Notes under the pieces: model-generated | Told to the model about the DNA's origin: nothing | What the model saw: the letters and a program-made list of their open reading frames with translations, nothing else | The model's database searches: none | Shown here: piece after piece, positions 29,301 through 37,094 of the stretch | Numbering within the stretch: the first letter of the stretch is position 1 | Layout of the letters: each line of letters opens with the position of its first letter | Program-made: the position numbers and the translations under genes | NCBI GenBank assembly: GCA_041745535.1 | Contig: JBGTIS010000389.1 | Coordinates: 35,226-99,225, forward strand | Direction: 5' to 3' | DNA length: 64,000 bases | Origin: JBGTIS01 sp041745535 | GTDB taxonomy: Bacteria; Bacteroidota; Bacteroidia; Cytophagales; Cyclobacteriaceae

Positions 29301-30428
29301 AACCGGGAAAAGCTGAGTAAAGTTGAATCGCGTGTTATAAGCATCTATTTTGGCCAAACCGTCCTGCAAACCAATCCAGACGATTCCTCCTGAGCTGGTT
29401 AGCAATGAAGTAACTTCGGTAACGGTATTGTCCAATGGATCCTGTACGAAGCGTTTTATACTATTATTCAAAGGATTTAGCAATTTTAAGCCTTCGCTAC
29501 TGCCCAACCAGACCTGCCTGTCGTTTTCTTTTTTCAGCAACCGCACATATTCATCCTGAACCAGGGGTACACCGTTTCGCTGTACTTTTCCGGAAGTGAT
29601 GTCCAAAACATCGATACCTTGCGGAGGCGGACGGATCCAAAGTTTTTTCGGAATTACCTCTTCCACCTCCCACACATGGTCAGTACTTAAGGTATATTCA
29701 TCATTTTCCTTATGGTAAAACCGAACGCATTTACCAGTAGCAGGATCCATGCGGTTCAAACCATACCAGGTACCCAGCCAAAGATAGCCCTCTCTATCTT
29801 CACCAATGGATAACACGTTATTATGACTTAATGACGAAGGGTTATCCTGTTGGTGTTCGTAATGTAGAAATGCCTTTTTTTCAGGCAGGTACTGGTTTAC
29901 GCCTCCCCCATCGGTACCAATCCAGAGCCTGGCCCGGCTGTCTTTGAAAATAAACATAATTTCATCAAAGCTCAGGCTGCCCGGATCATCCGGATCATGG
30001 AAGTAATGGGTAAAGGAACGGCGTCCTTTGTCCAGAATATTGATACCACCGCCATAAGTACCTACCCATAGCCTTTCATCATTATCCTCATACAGTGCCC
30101 TGATCTGGTTATTACTGATGGTGTTGGAGTCGTTGGGATCGTGAATGTATTTTTTAAAATTATACCCATCGTATTGGTATAATCCGTCGTTGGTACCGAT
30201 CCATAAAAAGCCCTGCCTGTCCTGTAACACATCTCTGACCTGGCTGTTTTCAAGCCCTGCGCGGAAATAATAACCGGAAGGTGAGGAATTCTGAGTGGAT
30301 TGGGCTGAAGAAAAAGAATAGGTGAAGCATAAGATTACGCTTCCTGTTAGCAGACAGAAGTATTTTTTAAGAAAAAAAAGGAAATCTGTGTTTCTTGCTC
30401 TGACAGCACCTAAAGATTCTTCCCACAT
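26310..30428 (-). CDS. hybrid two-component system regulator (Reg_prop/Y_Y_Y/HisKA/HATPase/REC/AraC)
   Basis: A 1372-residue one-protein signalling system of the Bacteroidota HTCS type. A signal sequence (about 20-43) is followed by a long periplasmic sensor of Reg_prop propeller repeats (LWIGTNDGLYQYDGYNF, LWVGTYGGGINILDKG and many more) and a Y_Y_Y domain (about 735-800). One membrane helix lies at about 809-829. Cytoplasmic domains are HisKA with ISHEIRTPLT (phospho-His865), HATPase (DTGVGI, SGIGLAL), a receiver with ISDIMMP (Asp1171), and an AraC helix-turn-helix pair to the C-terminus. In this family the sensor commonly binds oligosaccharides and the same protein activates neighbouring genes. 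It stands at the head of the cytochrome/DUF1501 array, so control of that array is the natural inference. Confidence 0.95.
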   Translation of the reverse strand: MWEESLGAVRARNTDFLFFLKKYFCLLTGSVILCFTYSFSSAQSTQNSSPSGYYFRAGLENSQVRDVLQDRQGFLWIGTNDGLYQYDGYNFKKYIHDPNDSNTISNNQIRALYEDNDERLWVGTYGGGINILDKGRRSFTHYFHDPDDPGSLSFDEIMFIFKDSRARLWIGTDGGGVNQYLPEKKAFLHYEHQQDNPSSLSHNNVLSIGEDREGYLWLGTWYGLNRMDPATGKCVRFYHKENDEYTLSTDHVWEVEEVIPKKLWIRPPPQGIDVLDITSGKVQRNGVPLVQDEYVRLLKKENDRQVWLGSSEGLKLLNPLNNSIKRFVQDPLDNTVTEVTSLLTSSGGIVWIGLQDGLAKIDAYNTRFNFTQLFPVDDSGNQINTLYEDSLGIFWLGTPRGLVKYNPENQEQKLYPLPGNAGIQAFCADERGYFWIGTDAGLYRFYQNQEKFQPFVSEKFQSVSGRVIFEIFNDHNNTIWVGTILGLNKITFEGNTPKVVRYENDPNNTFSLVYSHHTSVVYRDQDGALWIGTNGGGISRFDPETEKFHKYMYDATDAKSLSNNFVECVYEDQSGNLWIGTQAGLNKLNKNTGKFQRFTTASGLDNYWINSIMGDDHGYLWLSTPGGITRFNPENETFDQYDKDDGLISNEFISKASWKSKNGTLYFGTAQGLISFHPDSIQKNPVIPPVVITSFNLFNEPVVPGTGSPLQKPVGFTDSIKLTYRQSSFSFEYVALNYTNSKKNQYSYKLEGFDEHWNNVGGERKATYTNVNPGEYVFRVKGSNNDGVWNEKGAAVHLTILPPFWQTTWAYLLYAVLFALGLYTLYYYLTAKADKKNQLDLERMQMNQAHELNQLKIRFFTNISHEIRTPLTLILSPLEKMLRLTREGEFPLKKQLDLVYRNAQRLQDLVNQLIDFRKLESGNLMLEPAFDNLSLFVKNVYESFAGLAEERRIQYQLDLEAENIWAYFDADKLEKILGNLLSNAFKFTPKYGSIMLRFESLPTVHSNEVLKSSSDRVRIIIKDTGVGIQEKELPHIFDPFYQGGSSNPHKQASSGIGLALTKELVNLHQGELTVESVVNQGTRFTLILPVAQQEALVHWKSLDNDYIQPVNGSESAGQASRPVLLVVDDNDDIRNFIAENLEDQYKIIQASNGKMALKKVLEENPDLIISDIMMPGMDGITLCKRLKADEKTSHIPLILLTASSSDTNRLKGLTTGADDYVQKPFNIFVLKARLQNLLTTRQRFREKYSKEITLEPTNTIINSSEAGLLDDIIAIIEKHMEDTDFNVSVLCRELGISRPQLYRKLQSLTGQSVNEFVRTIRLKRAAQLLRQGNLKIAEVAYHVGFNDPQYFSRCFKKQFGVSPTQMTEEMDS

Positions 30429-30804
30429 GAGTAAAAAAGGGTTAATGAAAAAGCAAAAAGCAGTTGCTTATATAATTTTTGAATTCTCAGAAAGTTAACT
30501 GATTTCTAAGAACCGTACAAATAGCAGCCTGATCCTTTTAGCCTGGATTTTGAGGAATATCATCCGGATTTTTATTGATTTTCAAAATAATAATTCAAAA
30601 ATAACACGCCCGTACAGCTATTAAATTATGCGCTGCCCGTCTGGCAACTTTGGTACTTTTGCCGAATACTTTTAAATTACGCGGGAAAGCTGGTTTCAAT
30701 TTTTTTGTTTCTGTATTTTGATTTAAAAATCAGCCCTATATTTTACCGGAATTACAAATTTACGCGCTATAATAATCATTAATTATCCTTACTAACTATC
30801 GATA
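30429..30804. other. divergent intergenic region between the hybrid regulator and the Mo-hydroxylase genes
   Basis: 376 AT-rich bases without a credible gene. It must hold the promoters of both divergent units. One near-perfect inverted repeat is listed separately; otherwise only T and A runs are seen. Confidence 0.6.
30484..30512. promoter_or_regulatory. inverted repeat upstream of the hybrid regulator
   Basis: TTCTCAGAAA (30484-30493) and TTTCTAAGAA (30503-30512) are reverse complements at 9 of 10 positions with a 9-base spacer. It lies about 55 bases upstream of the regulator's start, where an operator would be expected. No binding protein can be named. Confidence 0.35.
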
Positions 30805-31284
30805 ATGGCTACTTATTCACTTCATGTAAACGATCAACAATACCAGGTTGATGTAAGTCCTGAAACCCCGTTGCTATGGGTTTTGCGAGACACTATAGGC
30901 TTAACAGGCACCAAATATGGCTGCGGCATTGCCCAGTGCGGCGCCTGTACCGTACATCTGAACGACAACCCGGTCCGCTCCTGTTCAGTACCGGTTTCCG
31001 CCATTGGCACCAACAAAGTTATCACCATAGAAGGATTATCGGAAGATGGCACCCATCCGGTTCAGGTAGCCTGGGATGAGATAGACGTGCCGCAGTGTGG
31101 CTATTGCCAGGCAGGGCAAATTATGTCGGCTACAGCCCTGCTGAAGAAAAATCCTGATCCGTCAGACCGGGATATTGAGCGGGCTATGGCGGGCAACATC
31201 TGCCGTTGCGGTACTTATAAAAGAATTAAAAAAGCGGTACTGGCTGCTGCTGAACTTGCTAACCAGAAAGGAGGCACCGAATGA
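30805..31284 (+). CDS. 2Fe-2S subunit of a molybdenum hydroxylase (isoquinoline 1-oxidoreductase alpha type)
   Basis: A 159-residue iron-sulfur subunit that passes electrons from the molybdopterin subunit. It has two clusters. The plant-type ferredoxin domain shows GTKYGCGIAQCGACTVHL and RSC. The C-terminal helical domain shows CGYCQAGQIM and ICRCGTYKRIKKAV. Length and architecture match IorA/CoxS-type small subunits. It has no signal peptide and would be carried out of the cell by the Tat signal of its partner. Its stop overlaps the start of the large subunit by four bases (ATGA), a clear two-gene operon. No FAD subunit is present, as expected for the IorAB type, which uses a cytochrome or other acceptor. 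Confidence 0.92.
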   Translation: MATYSLHVNDQQYQVDVSPETPLLWVLRDTIGLTGTKYGCGIAQCGACTVHLNDNPVRSCSVPVSAIGTNKVITIEGLSEDGTHPVQVAWDEIDVPQCGYCQAGQIMSATALLKKNPDPSDRDIERAMAGNICRCGTYKRIKKAVLAAAELANQKGGTE

Positions 31285-33410
31285 GCGCCATAAATAAACT
31301 CAACCGTAGGTCATTTATTAAAGTTTCTTCTGCCACTGGTGGCGGATTGTTATTCGGGTTTAACTGGTTTATCAGCAGCCAGGCTACAGCCGGTACTTCG
31401 GCTTCTGCCGCGGCTTTCGAGCCCAATGCGTTTATCAAAATTTCACCTGAGGGAATCGTTACCCTGATGGCACCCAACCCTGAAATCGGGCAAGGGGTTA
31501 AAACGGCGTTTCCTTTAATTGTGGCAGAAGAGTTGGATGTTGACTGGGAAAAAGTTCAGGTTGAGCAGGCTCCCCTAGCGCCTGAAAAGTTCGACCGGCA
31601 GGTAGCTGGTGGCAGTGGTTCAGTACGCTCGAGCTGGGATACACTGCGACAGGCTGGTGGAGCAGCCCGCTCTCTTTTGGTAGCGGCGGCGGCCAACGAA
31701 TGGAAAGCAAACCCTGATGAATGTGCTACCGAGTTGGGGTTTGTAATCCACAAACCGTCCGGCAAAAAGTTAAGCTATGGTGAACTGGCCGATAAAGCAG
31801 CCCGGCTACCCGCCCCATCTGATGTGAAAGTAAAAAACCTGGATGAATTCAACCTTTTAGGAAAACGGATTAAAAATGTAGACAATAAGGCTATTGTTAC
31901 CGGAAAAGCGAAGTATGGTATTGATACCAAACGGGAAGGTATGCTATATGCCATTGTGGAGAGGCCGCCTGCTTTTGGTAAAAAGCTAAAATCGTTTGAT
32001 GATACGGAAACCAAAAAGACGCATGGTGTGAAAGATGTAATTTCCTTCGACAATAAAATAGCCATTCTGGCCGACTCTACCTGGGCAGCCAAAAAAGGGA
32101 GGGAAGCCTTGAAAGCAGAATGGGAGGATGATGGCGAACTGGAAAGCACTGCCGGGCACCTGGAAAAATTTAAGGCCATTTTAGCAGCCGAACCTGAAAA
32201 AAATATTCGAAAAGATGGCGATGTTAAAAGTGCTTTTTCTAAACCGCTGAAAATTATAGAAGGCACCTTCGAAGCTCCTTTCCTGCCCCATTCCACTATG
32301 GAGCCTATGAACTTTTTTGCTGATGTGAAAGAAAACAGTGTGGAATTATATGGGCCTACCCAAACGCCAGACAGGGCACGAAAAGCCGTTTCCGAACTGT
32401 TAAATATTCCTGAAGAGAATATTTCGGTAATGACCACGCGCATGGGTGGCGGTTTTGGCAGAAGACTAAAAACCGACTTTGTAACGGAAGCCGTACAGAT
32501 TTCCCAGAAAGTTAAAGCACCTGTGCAGGTGATCTGGACGCGGGAAGACGACATGCAGGGTGGCATATACCGGCCTGCCGGCATGTATCATTATAAAGCG
32601 GGTATTGACGCACAAAACCGACTGGTAGCCTGGCACCTAAAGGCAACGGCTGTAAATTCTGGAAATGGCACAAGGGAAAATAATTTTCCTGCCGGCGCGG
32701 TGCCTAATTTTCAGGTGGATTTCACGAACCTGGAATCTCAGATAACCACTGGCGCCTGGCGGGCACCCAATCATAATTTTATAGCTTTTACAGAAGAGAG
32801 TTTTCTGGACGATATCGCCCATGCCATGCAGAAAGACCCTGTGGCTTTTCGACTCGAATTACTGGAACAGGCCAAGGCCTCACCCGCTGGTGAAGTAGCC
32901 TATGACATCGACCGGTATAAAAACGTGATCGAAACCGCAGCCGAAAAAGCTGGATGGGGTAAACCAATGCCCGAAGGGGTATTTCAGGGTTTTGGTTCCC
33001 ATTTTTCATTCGGGTCGTATGTGGCTCAGGTAGCGGATATCCAGATGCGGGGCAGCAACTTTCGTGTGCTCAAGGTTACCTGCGTGGTCGATTGCGGCAT
33101 AGTCGTGAACCTGAGTGGTGCTGAAACGCAGGTTGAAGGCGGAATTGTAGATGGCCTGGGGCATGCCCTGTATGGAGAACTGACTTTTGAAAATGGAGCT
33201 ACGGCGCAAAAAAATTATGATAAGTACAGGCTGATCCGGATGAAAGATACACCTGAAATGGAAGTACATTTTATAAAGAGTACTGAAAATCCGCAAGGAC
33301 TGGGCGAGCCTGGGCTACCTCCTATCGCGGCGGCTGTAGGTAATGCTATTTTCGCTGCAACAGGAAAAAGGGTCAGGAAGTTACCTTTCAGTCGTGCTGA
33401 ATTAGGGTAA
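31281..33410 (+). CDS. molybdopterin-binding subunit, xanthine dehydrogenase family (isoquinoline 1-oxidoreductase beta type)
   Basis: A 709-residue catalytic subunit that would hydroxylate an N-heterocycle or oxidise an aldehyde in the periplasm. It has a Tat signal (NRRSFIKVSSATGGGLLFGF) and family motifs: NPEIGQGVKTAFPLIVAEEL, RMGGGFGRR, GAWRAPNHNF and the catalytic Glu loop GLGEPGLPPIAAA near the C-terminus. The start has an unusually good Shine-Dalgarno sequence for this organism (AAAGGAGG about 8 bases upstream), which decides the ATG at 31281. It overlaps the 2Fe-2S gene by four bases and is followed by an intrinsic terminator at 33455. The substrate cannot be read from sequence; the nearby exported c-type heme proteins could act as electron acceptors, which is inference. 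Confidence 0.92.
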   Translation: MSAINKLNRRSFIKVSSATGGGLLFGFNWFISSQATAGTSASAAAFEPNAFIKISPEGIVTLMAPNPEIGQGVKTAFPLIVAEELDVDWEKVQVEQAPLAPEKFDRQVAGGSGSVRSSWDTLRQAGGAARSLLVAAAANEWKANPDECATELGFVIHKPSGKKLSYGELADKAARLPAPSDVKVKNLDEFNLLGKRIKNVDNKAIVTGKAKYGIDTKREGMLYAIVERPPAFGKKLKSFDDTETKKTHGVKDVISFDNKIAILADSTWAAKKGREALKAEWEDDGELESTAGHLEKFKAILAAEPEKNIRKDGDVKSAFSKPLKIIEGTFEAPFLPHSTMEPMNFFADVKENSVELYGPTQTPDRARKAVSELLNIPEENISVMTTRMGGGFGRRLKTDFVTEAVQISQKVKAPVQVIWTREDDMQGGIYRPAGMYHYKAGIDAQNRLVAWHLKATAVNSGNGTRENNFPAGAVPNFQVDFTNLESQITTGAWRAPNHNFIAFTEESFLDDIAHAMQKDPVAFRLELLEQAKASPAGEVAYDIDRYKNVIETAAEKAGWGKPMPEGVFQGFGSHFSFGSYVAQVADIQMRGSNFRVLKVTCVVDCGIVVNLSGAETQVEGGIVDGLGHALYGELTFENGATAQKNYDKYRLIRMKDTPEMEVHFIKSTENPQGLGEPGLPPIAAAVGNAIFAATGKRVRKLPFSRAELG

Positions 33411-33454
33411 ACTGAATTAGTTTGTCTCAGAACCATTCATTTCGTTATTAAAGT

Positions 33455-33492
33455 AAAACCGTTAACAGAAGCAGTCCTGTTGACGGTTTTTT
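33455..33492 (+). terminator. intrinsic terminator of the Mo-hydroxylase operon
   Basis: AAAACCGTTAACAG (33455-33468) pairs with CTGTTGACGGTTTT (33477-33490) with one mismatch, an 8-base loop and a T run to 33492. It lies 45 bases beyond the stop codon of the large subunit. Confidence 0.85.
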
Positions 33493-33912
33493 AATGGCAT
33501 TAGTATAATTATATTGTGCCCTTATAATAAAAAGTATAAATTCATAAAATTGATATTTTGTTACAGAAAAGGCGCTTATTTTTGAAGAATTAATTTCTTT
33601 TTCTGTCAAGAAGTTTTTAAAACGAGCGTTCTGATTTGTTTATCCAACTTGTAATTCACCTATCAGCACTGGTGAAGATAGCACAATCCGAACTTTTACT
33701 ATACAAATTGGAAAAAGAGTAACCATTTGACGCGAAATTTTGATAGGTTAGCATACATTTCCGTATAGAATTTGCAGGTAGCTTCTTTGCCTTATTAAAT
33801 GGTAAAGAATAAATTAAACCGTTTTGAAAAACATTGGGATAAAAAGCTAGCCAATGGCTGCTACATAATATTACGAATAATCAGGCTTGGCTTAAGAATC
33901 ACCATTTGCGAT
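33493..33912. other. AT-rich intergenic region before the receiver gene
   Basis: About 420 bases with no supported gene. The frame of the downstream receiver is open from 33799, but those codons do not resemble a receiver. TATTTTTG at 33577-33584 matches the Bacteroidota -7 consensus TAnnTTTG and has a TTTG 16 bases upstream, shorter than the usual spacing, so it is only a weak promoter candidate. Confidence 0.45.
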
Positions 33913-34320
33913 ATGACACCGAATAAAATAATACCGAATAAAATAATAATGATTGATGATGATTGGGATACCCTAACGCTGTATAGAATTTCAGTGAAAA
34001 TGGAGAATCTTTCGGACAATTTTATCACTTTTGACAAAGTTCAGGAGGCTAAAAGCCATTTACTTGAATGCGCTACAGGAAAGGCAACCGCTCCGGCCTA
34101 TATAATCGCGGACCTGAACATGCCCGATATTCATGGTTTTGAGTTTATTACTGAATTTGAGGCTGAATTAATGGATCGTTTACCAGGATGTAAAATTATC
34201 ATTACCACCAGCTCGATCCGCGATAAAGATCGGGAAGAAGCTTTGGCCTTCCAGTCGGTGAAAGAGTTTATTCCCAAACCCATTTCCAAAGCAAAATTAC
34301 TGGAGTTATTTAATTCTTAA
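33913..34320 (+). CDS. stand-alone response regulator receiver
   Basis: A 135-residue CheY-like receiver with no output domain. It has the acidic pair (IIMIDDDWDTL), a phosphoacceptor in IIADLNMPDIHGFEF, a Thr/Ser position (ITTSS) and the conserved Lys (EFIPKPISKAKL). The ATG at 33913 is preferred because the receiver fold begins about 11 residues later. The repeated stretch NKIIPNKII comes from a short DNA duplication at the start (CCGAATAAAATAATA then CCGAATAAAATAATAAT). Such single-domain receivers are common in Cytophagales and pass phosphate from hybrid kinases; no cognate kinase is adjacent. Its stop codon overlaps that of the convergent AraC gene by four bases. Confidence 0.85.
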   Translation: MTPNKIIPNKIIMIDDDWDTLTLYRISVKMENLSDNFITFDKVQEAKSHLLECATGKATAPAYIIADLNMPDIHGFEFITEFEAELMDRLPGCKIIITTSSIRDKDREEALAFQSVKEFIPKPISKAKLLELFNS

Positions 34321-35366
34321 ACCGGCACTTCCAATTCAACCTCATCTTTTACCGTACGAATATAATCGCTGGGCAATACACCAAAAGTTTCTTTGAACTT
34401 GCCCGCGAAATAACCGTTATTGGAAAAGCCAACCGCAAAAGCTGTTTCTTTAATATTTTTAGAGCCTGCCAGTAACAACTCTTTTGCTTTCTCCATTCTC
34501 TTTTTCAGGATAAACTTATTAATGGTTATATCATTCAAAAGCTTAAATCCTTTTTTAAGCTTTTGTTCGTTGAGTCCAACCTTTCGTGCCAGTTCGGTAA
34601 TAGTAGGTGGATCTTTCAGATTTACCACCAGAATTTCCTGGGCCGTTTTTATAAGCTGGGCATCGGCCTGCCTGAAAACAACCCGTTTTCCCGTGTCCTG
34701 CAAATCGTCTTCATACTGTTTAATCTGTAATGAAAATAATTCCAGCGCCTTACTTTCAAAAAAGATTTTTCTGGCCAGACCTTCCAGATCGTTGTGGTTT
34801 ATTTCCTGTATCACAGCGGCAATAGACAAGCTGTAATTACTGGTATACAGAAATATATGATCGATGGTATTGGTGCCCCGAAACAAATCGGCCAGGTCGC
34901 CTGGTACAAATGACAGGTCACAGTCTATTTTCTTCAGGTATTCTTTTCGGTCTATTTCTAAAATATTGATGGTAAGCAGCTTACTGGCTGGAAAAGTAAA
35001 TATCTCTAACTGATTGGCAGGATTGGCAGAAATGGAACCTTTTAAAGCATCAAGTTCATATTCTGTTTTACCAATATCCAGTGTATGCTTACAACTCCCT
35101 TGCTGGCAAAAAACAAACCGTACCATATCTTGCTGTTTGTCTTTGTAAACAATTTCGAGGTCTTCATTAAGCGTACAATGGATACTGAAAAGAGCAAGGC
35201 CATTTGGCACATTAATGCCCCGAATTTGTCCTTCTCCAGCCTCCTCTGAAATAGTCAGGCAAATTTCATCGCAAATTTTTATGCAACTACCCCCTAACCC
35301 TTCCCGCATCAGGTCTAAATTTTCCTCCAGATTGGTCGATGGTAAATATACTTTTTTCATAACCAT
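34317..35366 (-). CDS. AraC-family transcriptional regulator (PchR-like)
   Basis: A regulator of about 349 residues with a long N-terminal domain and a C-terminal AraC helix-turn-helix pair: TITELARKVGLNEQKLKKGF and IKETAFAVGFSNNGYFAGKF. The spacing and the NEQKLKKGFK pattern recall PchR-type activators, which often respond to siderophores, but no iron genes are nearby. The ATG at 35366 was chosen over a TTG two codons upstream; an ATG at 35360 is equally possible. The stop overlaps the receiver gene end by TTAA. Targets are unknown. Confidence 0.85.
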   Translation of the reverse strand: MVMKKVYLPSTNLEENLDLMREGLGGSCIKICDEICLTISEEAGEGQIRGINVPNGLALFSIHCTLNEDLEIVYKDKQQDMVRFVFCQQGSCKHTLDIGKTEYELDALKGSISANPANQLEIFTFPASKLLTINILEIDRKEYLKKIDCDLSFVPGDLADLFRGTNTIDHIFLYTSNYSLSIAAVIQEINHNDLEGLARKIFFESKALELFSLQIKQYEDDLQDTGKRVVFRQADAQLIKTAQEILVVNLKDPPTITELARKVGLNEQKLKKGFKLLNDITINKFILKKRMEKAKELLLAGSKNIKETAFAVGFSNNGYFAGKFKETFGVLPSDYIRTVKDEVELEVPV

Positions 35367-35453
35367 TGTCAATTACAAGCGTCAAATACCTGACAATACA
35401 ATTTTAAGCAAGCATTTGATCTTTTTAATAAAATTCTACATTCATTTAATCTC

Positions 35454-36440
35454 TCAAACTCTCTCCCACTCGCCCGATTTTTCTGACCGGAACAAAGCAT
35501 CCAGTACTTTCATGTTAAAGAAGGCATCTTCTGTTGGCGTAGGTAAAGGTTTATTTTCACGTACAGCCCGCGAAAACGCCTCAAATTCAAGGATATACTG
35601 GTCTGTTGGATCGCTGGCAACTTTCCGTTTTCCCACACTATTGGTAATTGTTACCACCGCAGGTATATCACTGGACATGTTAAATGGAATCTGAATGGTG
35701 ATGGTACCTCCCGAACCATTTACAATTACCCGCTGATAGGGAAACACCTGCGTGCCTACGGTGAATGTTGACCGCACATTTCCGAAATCCAGAATACCGG
35801 AACTTAGTATATCCGTATCAAAATCTGGATCGCGCTGTACCAGGCTTATTACCCGCTTGGGTTCGGCATCGAACAGAAAACGGCAGGACGATACCGCATA
35901 ACATCCAATATCGAGCAGGGCACCGCCACCGGCTTCTTTGATGTTCCTGATATTATCCGGATTGGTATTATTGAATCCGAAAAATACATGCACAGCCTGT
36001 ACTTTACCAATTTCCCGCATTTGAATCAGCTCCCGGGCATGTTGCCACTGTGGATGAAAACGGTACATAAAAGCTTCCATCAGTTTCACCCCTTTGTCCG
36101 ACGCGTAATCGATACACTCGTGGGCTTCTTTGGCCGTAAGGGTAATGGGCTTTTCACAAATAATATGCTTGCCGGCATCGGCTGCTTTTTTAATCCATTC
36201 TGCATGCATATGGTTGGGTAAAGGAATGTATACGGCTTCAATGGCTGGGTCGGCCAGCAACTCTTCGTACGAACCGTAAGAACGATCGATGTGATACTGT
36301 TTGGCTGCCAAAGCGGCCCTTTCTCCTGAACGGGAGGCAATGGCAGCGATATTGATCAGCTCTGATTTCTGGACTGGAATAGCAATTTTCTTTTGAAAAA
36401 ATCCTGAAACGCCCAGAATGCCTAACTGTAGGGGTTGCAT
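35454..36440 (-). CDS. Gfo/Idh/MocA-family NAD(P)-dependent oxidoreductase
   Basis: A 328-residue cytoplasmic dehydrogenase. The N-terminal Rossmann fold is seen as LGILGVSGFFQKKIAIPVQ, somewhat degenerate from GxGxxG. It is followed by AVYIPLPNHMHAEWIKKAADAGKHIICEKPIT, the family signature whose EKP lysine is catalytic. The C-terminal domain has GGGALLDIGCYAVSSCRFL (conserved Asp and Cys/His region). Relatives oxidise sugars, inositols or dihydrodiols; the exact substrate is not readable. It is a single gene between the AraC regulator and the zinc-ribbon protein, with about 80 bases on each side. Confidence 0.9.
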   Translation of the reverse strand: MQPLQLGILGVSGFFQKKIAIPVQKSELINIAAIASRSGERAALAAKQYHIDRSYGSYEELLADPAIEAVYIPLPNHMHAEWIKKAADAGKHIICEKPITLTAKEAHECIDYASDKGVKLMEAFMYRFHPQWQHARELIQMREIGKVQAVHVFFGFNNTNPDNIRNIKEAGGGALLDIGCYAVSSCRFLFDAEPKRVISLVQRDPDFDTDILSSGILDFGNVRSTFTVGTQVFPYQRVIVNGSGGTITIQIPFNMSSDIPAVVTITNSVGKRKVASDPTDQYILEFEAFSRAVRENKPLPTPTEDAFFNMKVLDALFRSEKSGEWERV

Positions 36441-36519
36441 AAGCTAAAGGGTTTTGTGGTTGTAAATATGTTGACGGCAAATTAATAGTTTTCCAGCCTT
36501 TATCCACCCTTTGTTGAAA

Positions 36520-36903
36520 CTATTCTACTTCGGTTCGTCTTTTATTGCTTCGGTCCTCATCACGTTTTACCAGGGCATAAAAATTATCTTCCAGGGGCAG
36601 GTAGCCGTATTCGTAGCAAAAATAATACACGGTACCGGTTTTGGTAGTATAAATGTGGGTGAAGTACTTAAAATTAAAACCCTGTTCGGTGAGTTTACTT
36701 TTGGTTACTTTGGTAGTACCCTCCGGGGTCAGGGCTTCCAGAATTCTCCGGTTTTTGCGCAATACATGATTGATCTGCCGCACCAGATTATAGCTATCAC
36801 GGTTCAATCGGTTATTATACGCGTTGCGGCAGGCATCGGAACAGAACTTTTTATCTACCCGACCCATAATTTTTTCCCCGCATTCCGGACAATTCCTGGT
36901 CAT
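36520..36903 (-). CDS. small zinc-ribbon protein, conserved in Bacteroidota
   Basis: A 127-residue basic protein. The N-terminus holds a four-cysteine zinc site (CPECGEKI and KKFCSDACRNAYNNR; Cys5, 8, 21, 25 from the chosen start) of the DUF2116/treble-clef type. The remainder is a helical segment followed by beta-rich sequence with many Tyr and Phe (KYFTHIYTTKTGTVYYFCYEYGYLPL). The ATG at 36903 places the zinc site directly at the N-terminus; the frame is open 13 codons further. Function is unknown; nucleic-acid binding would fit but is inference. Confidence 0.8.
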   Translation of the reverse strand: MTRNCPECGEKIMGRVDKKFCSDACRNAYNNRLNRDSYNLVRQINHVLRKNRRILEALTPEGTTKVTKSKLTEQGFNFKYFTHIYTTKTGTVYYFCYEYGYLPLEDNFYALVKRDEDRSNKRRTEVE

Positions 36904-37094
36904 TCTTTTTTTACACGAATATAATAAATTATTCGTTTGCAAACGACTGCAAACACTTAATTTAATTCTTACTTAATAATAAATTTTGTTACAGCCAACA
37001 AGAACAGATCCTAAGGTTTGATGTAAACAATTTGGCCATGAAGTTGTTAAAATAGTATACAAACACTTTTTTTAACTTAAAAATCATCTAAAAT

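Noticed and set aside
3445..30428. Classical polysaccharide utilisation locus
   Set aside because: No SusC-like transporter, SusD-like lipoprotein or glycoside hydrolase is present, although the regulator is of the usual type.
31775..32584. Long minus-strand open frame (269 codons) within the molybdopterin subunit gene
   Set aside because: It lies entirely antisense to a gene with unmistakable family motifs and its translation is Ser-rich low-complexity sequence typical of a shadow frame.
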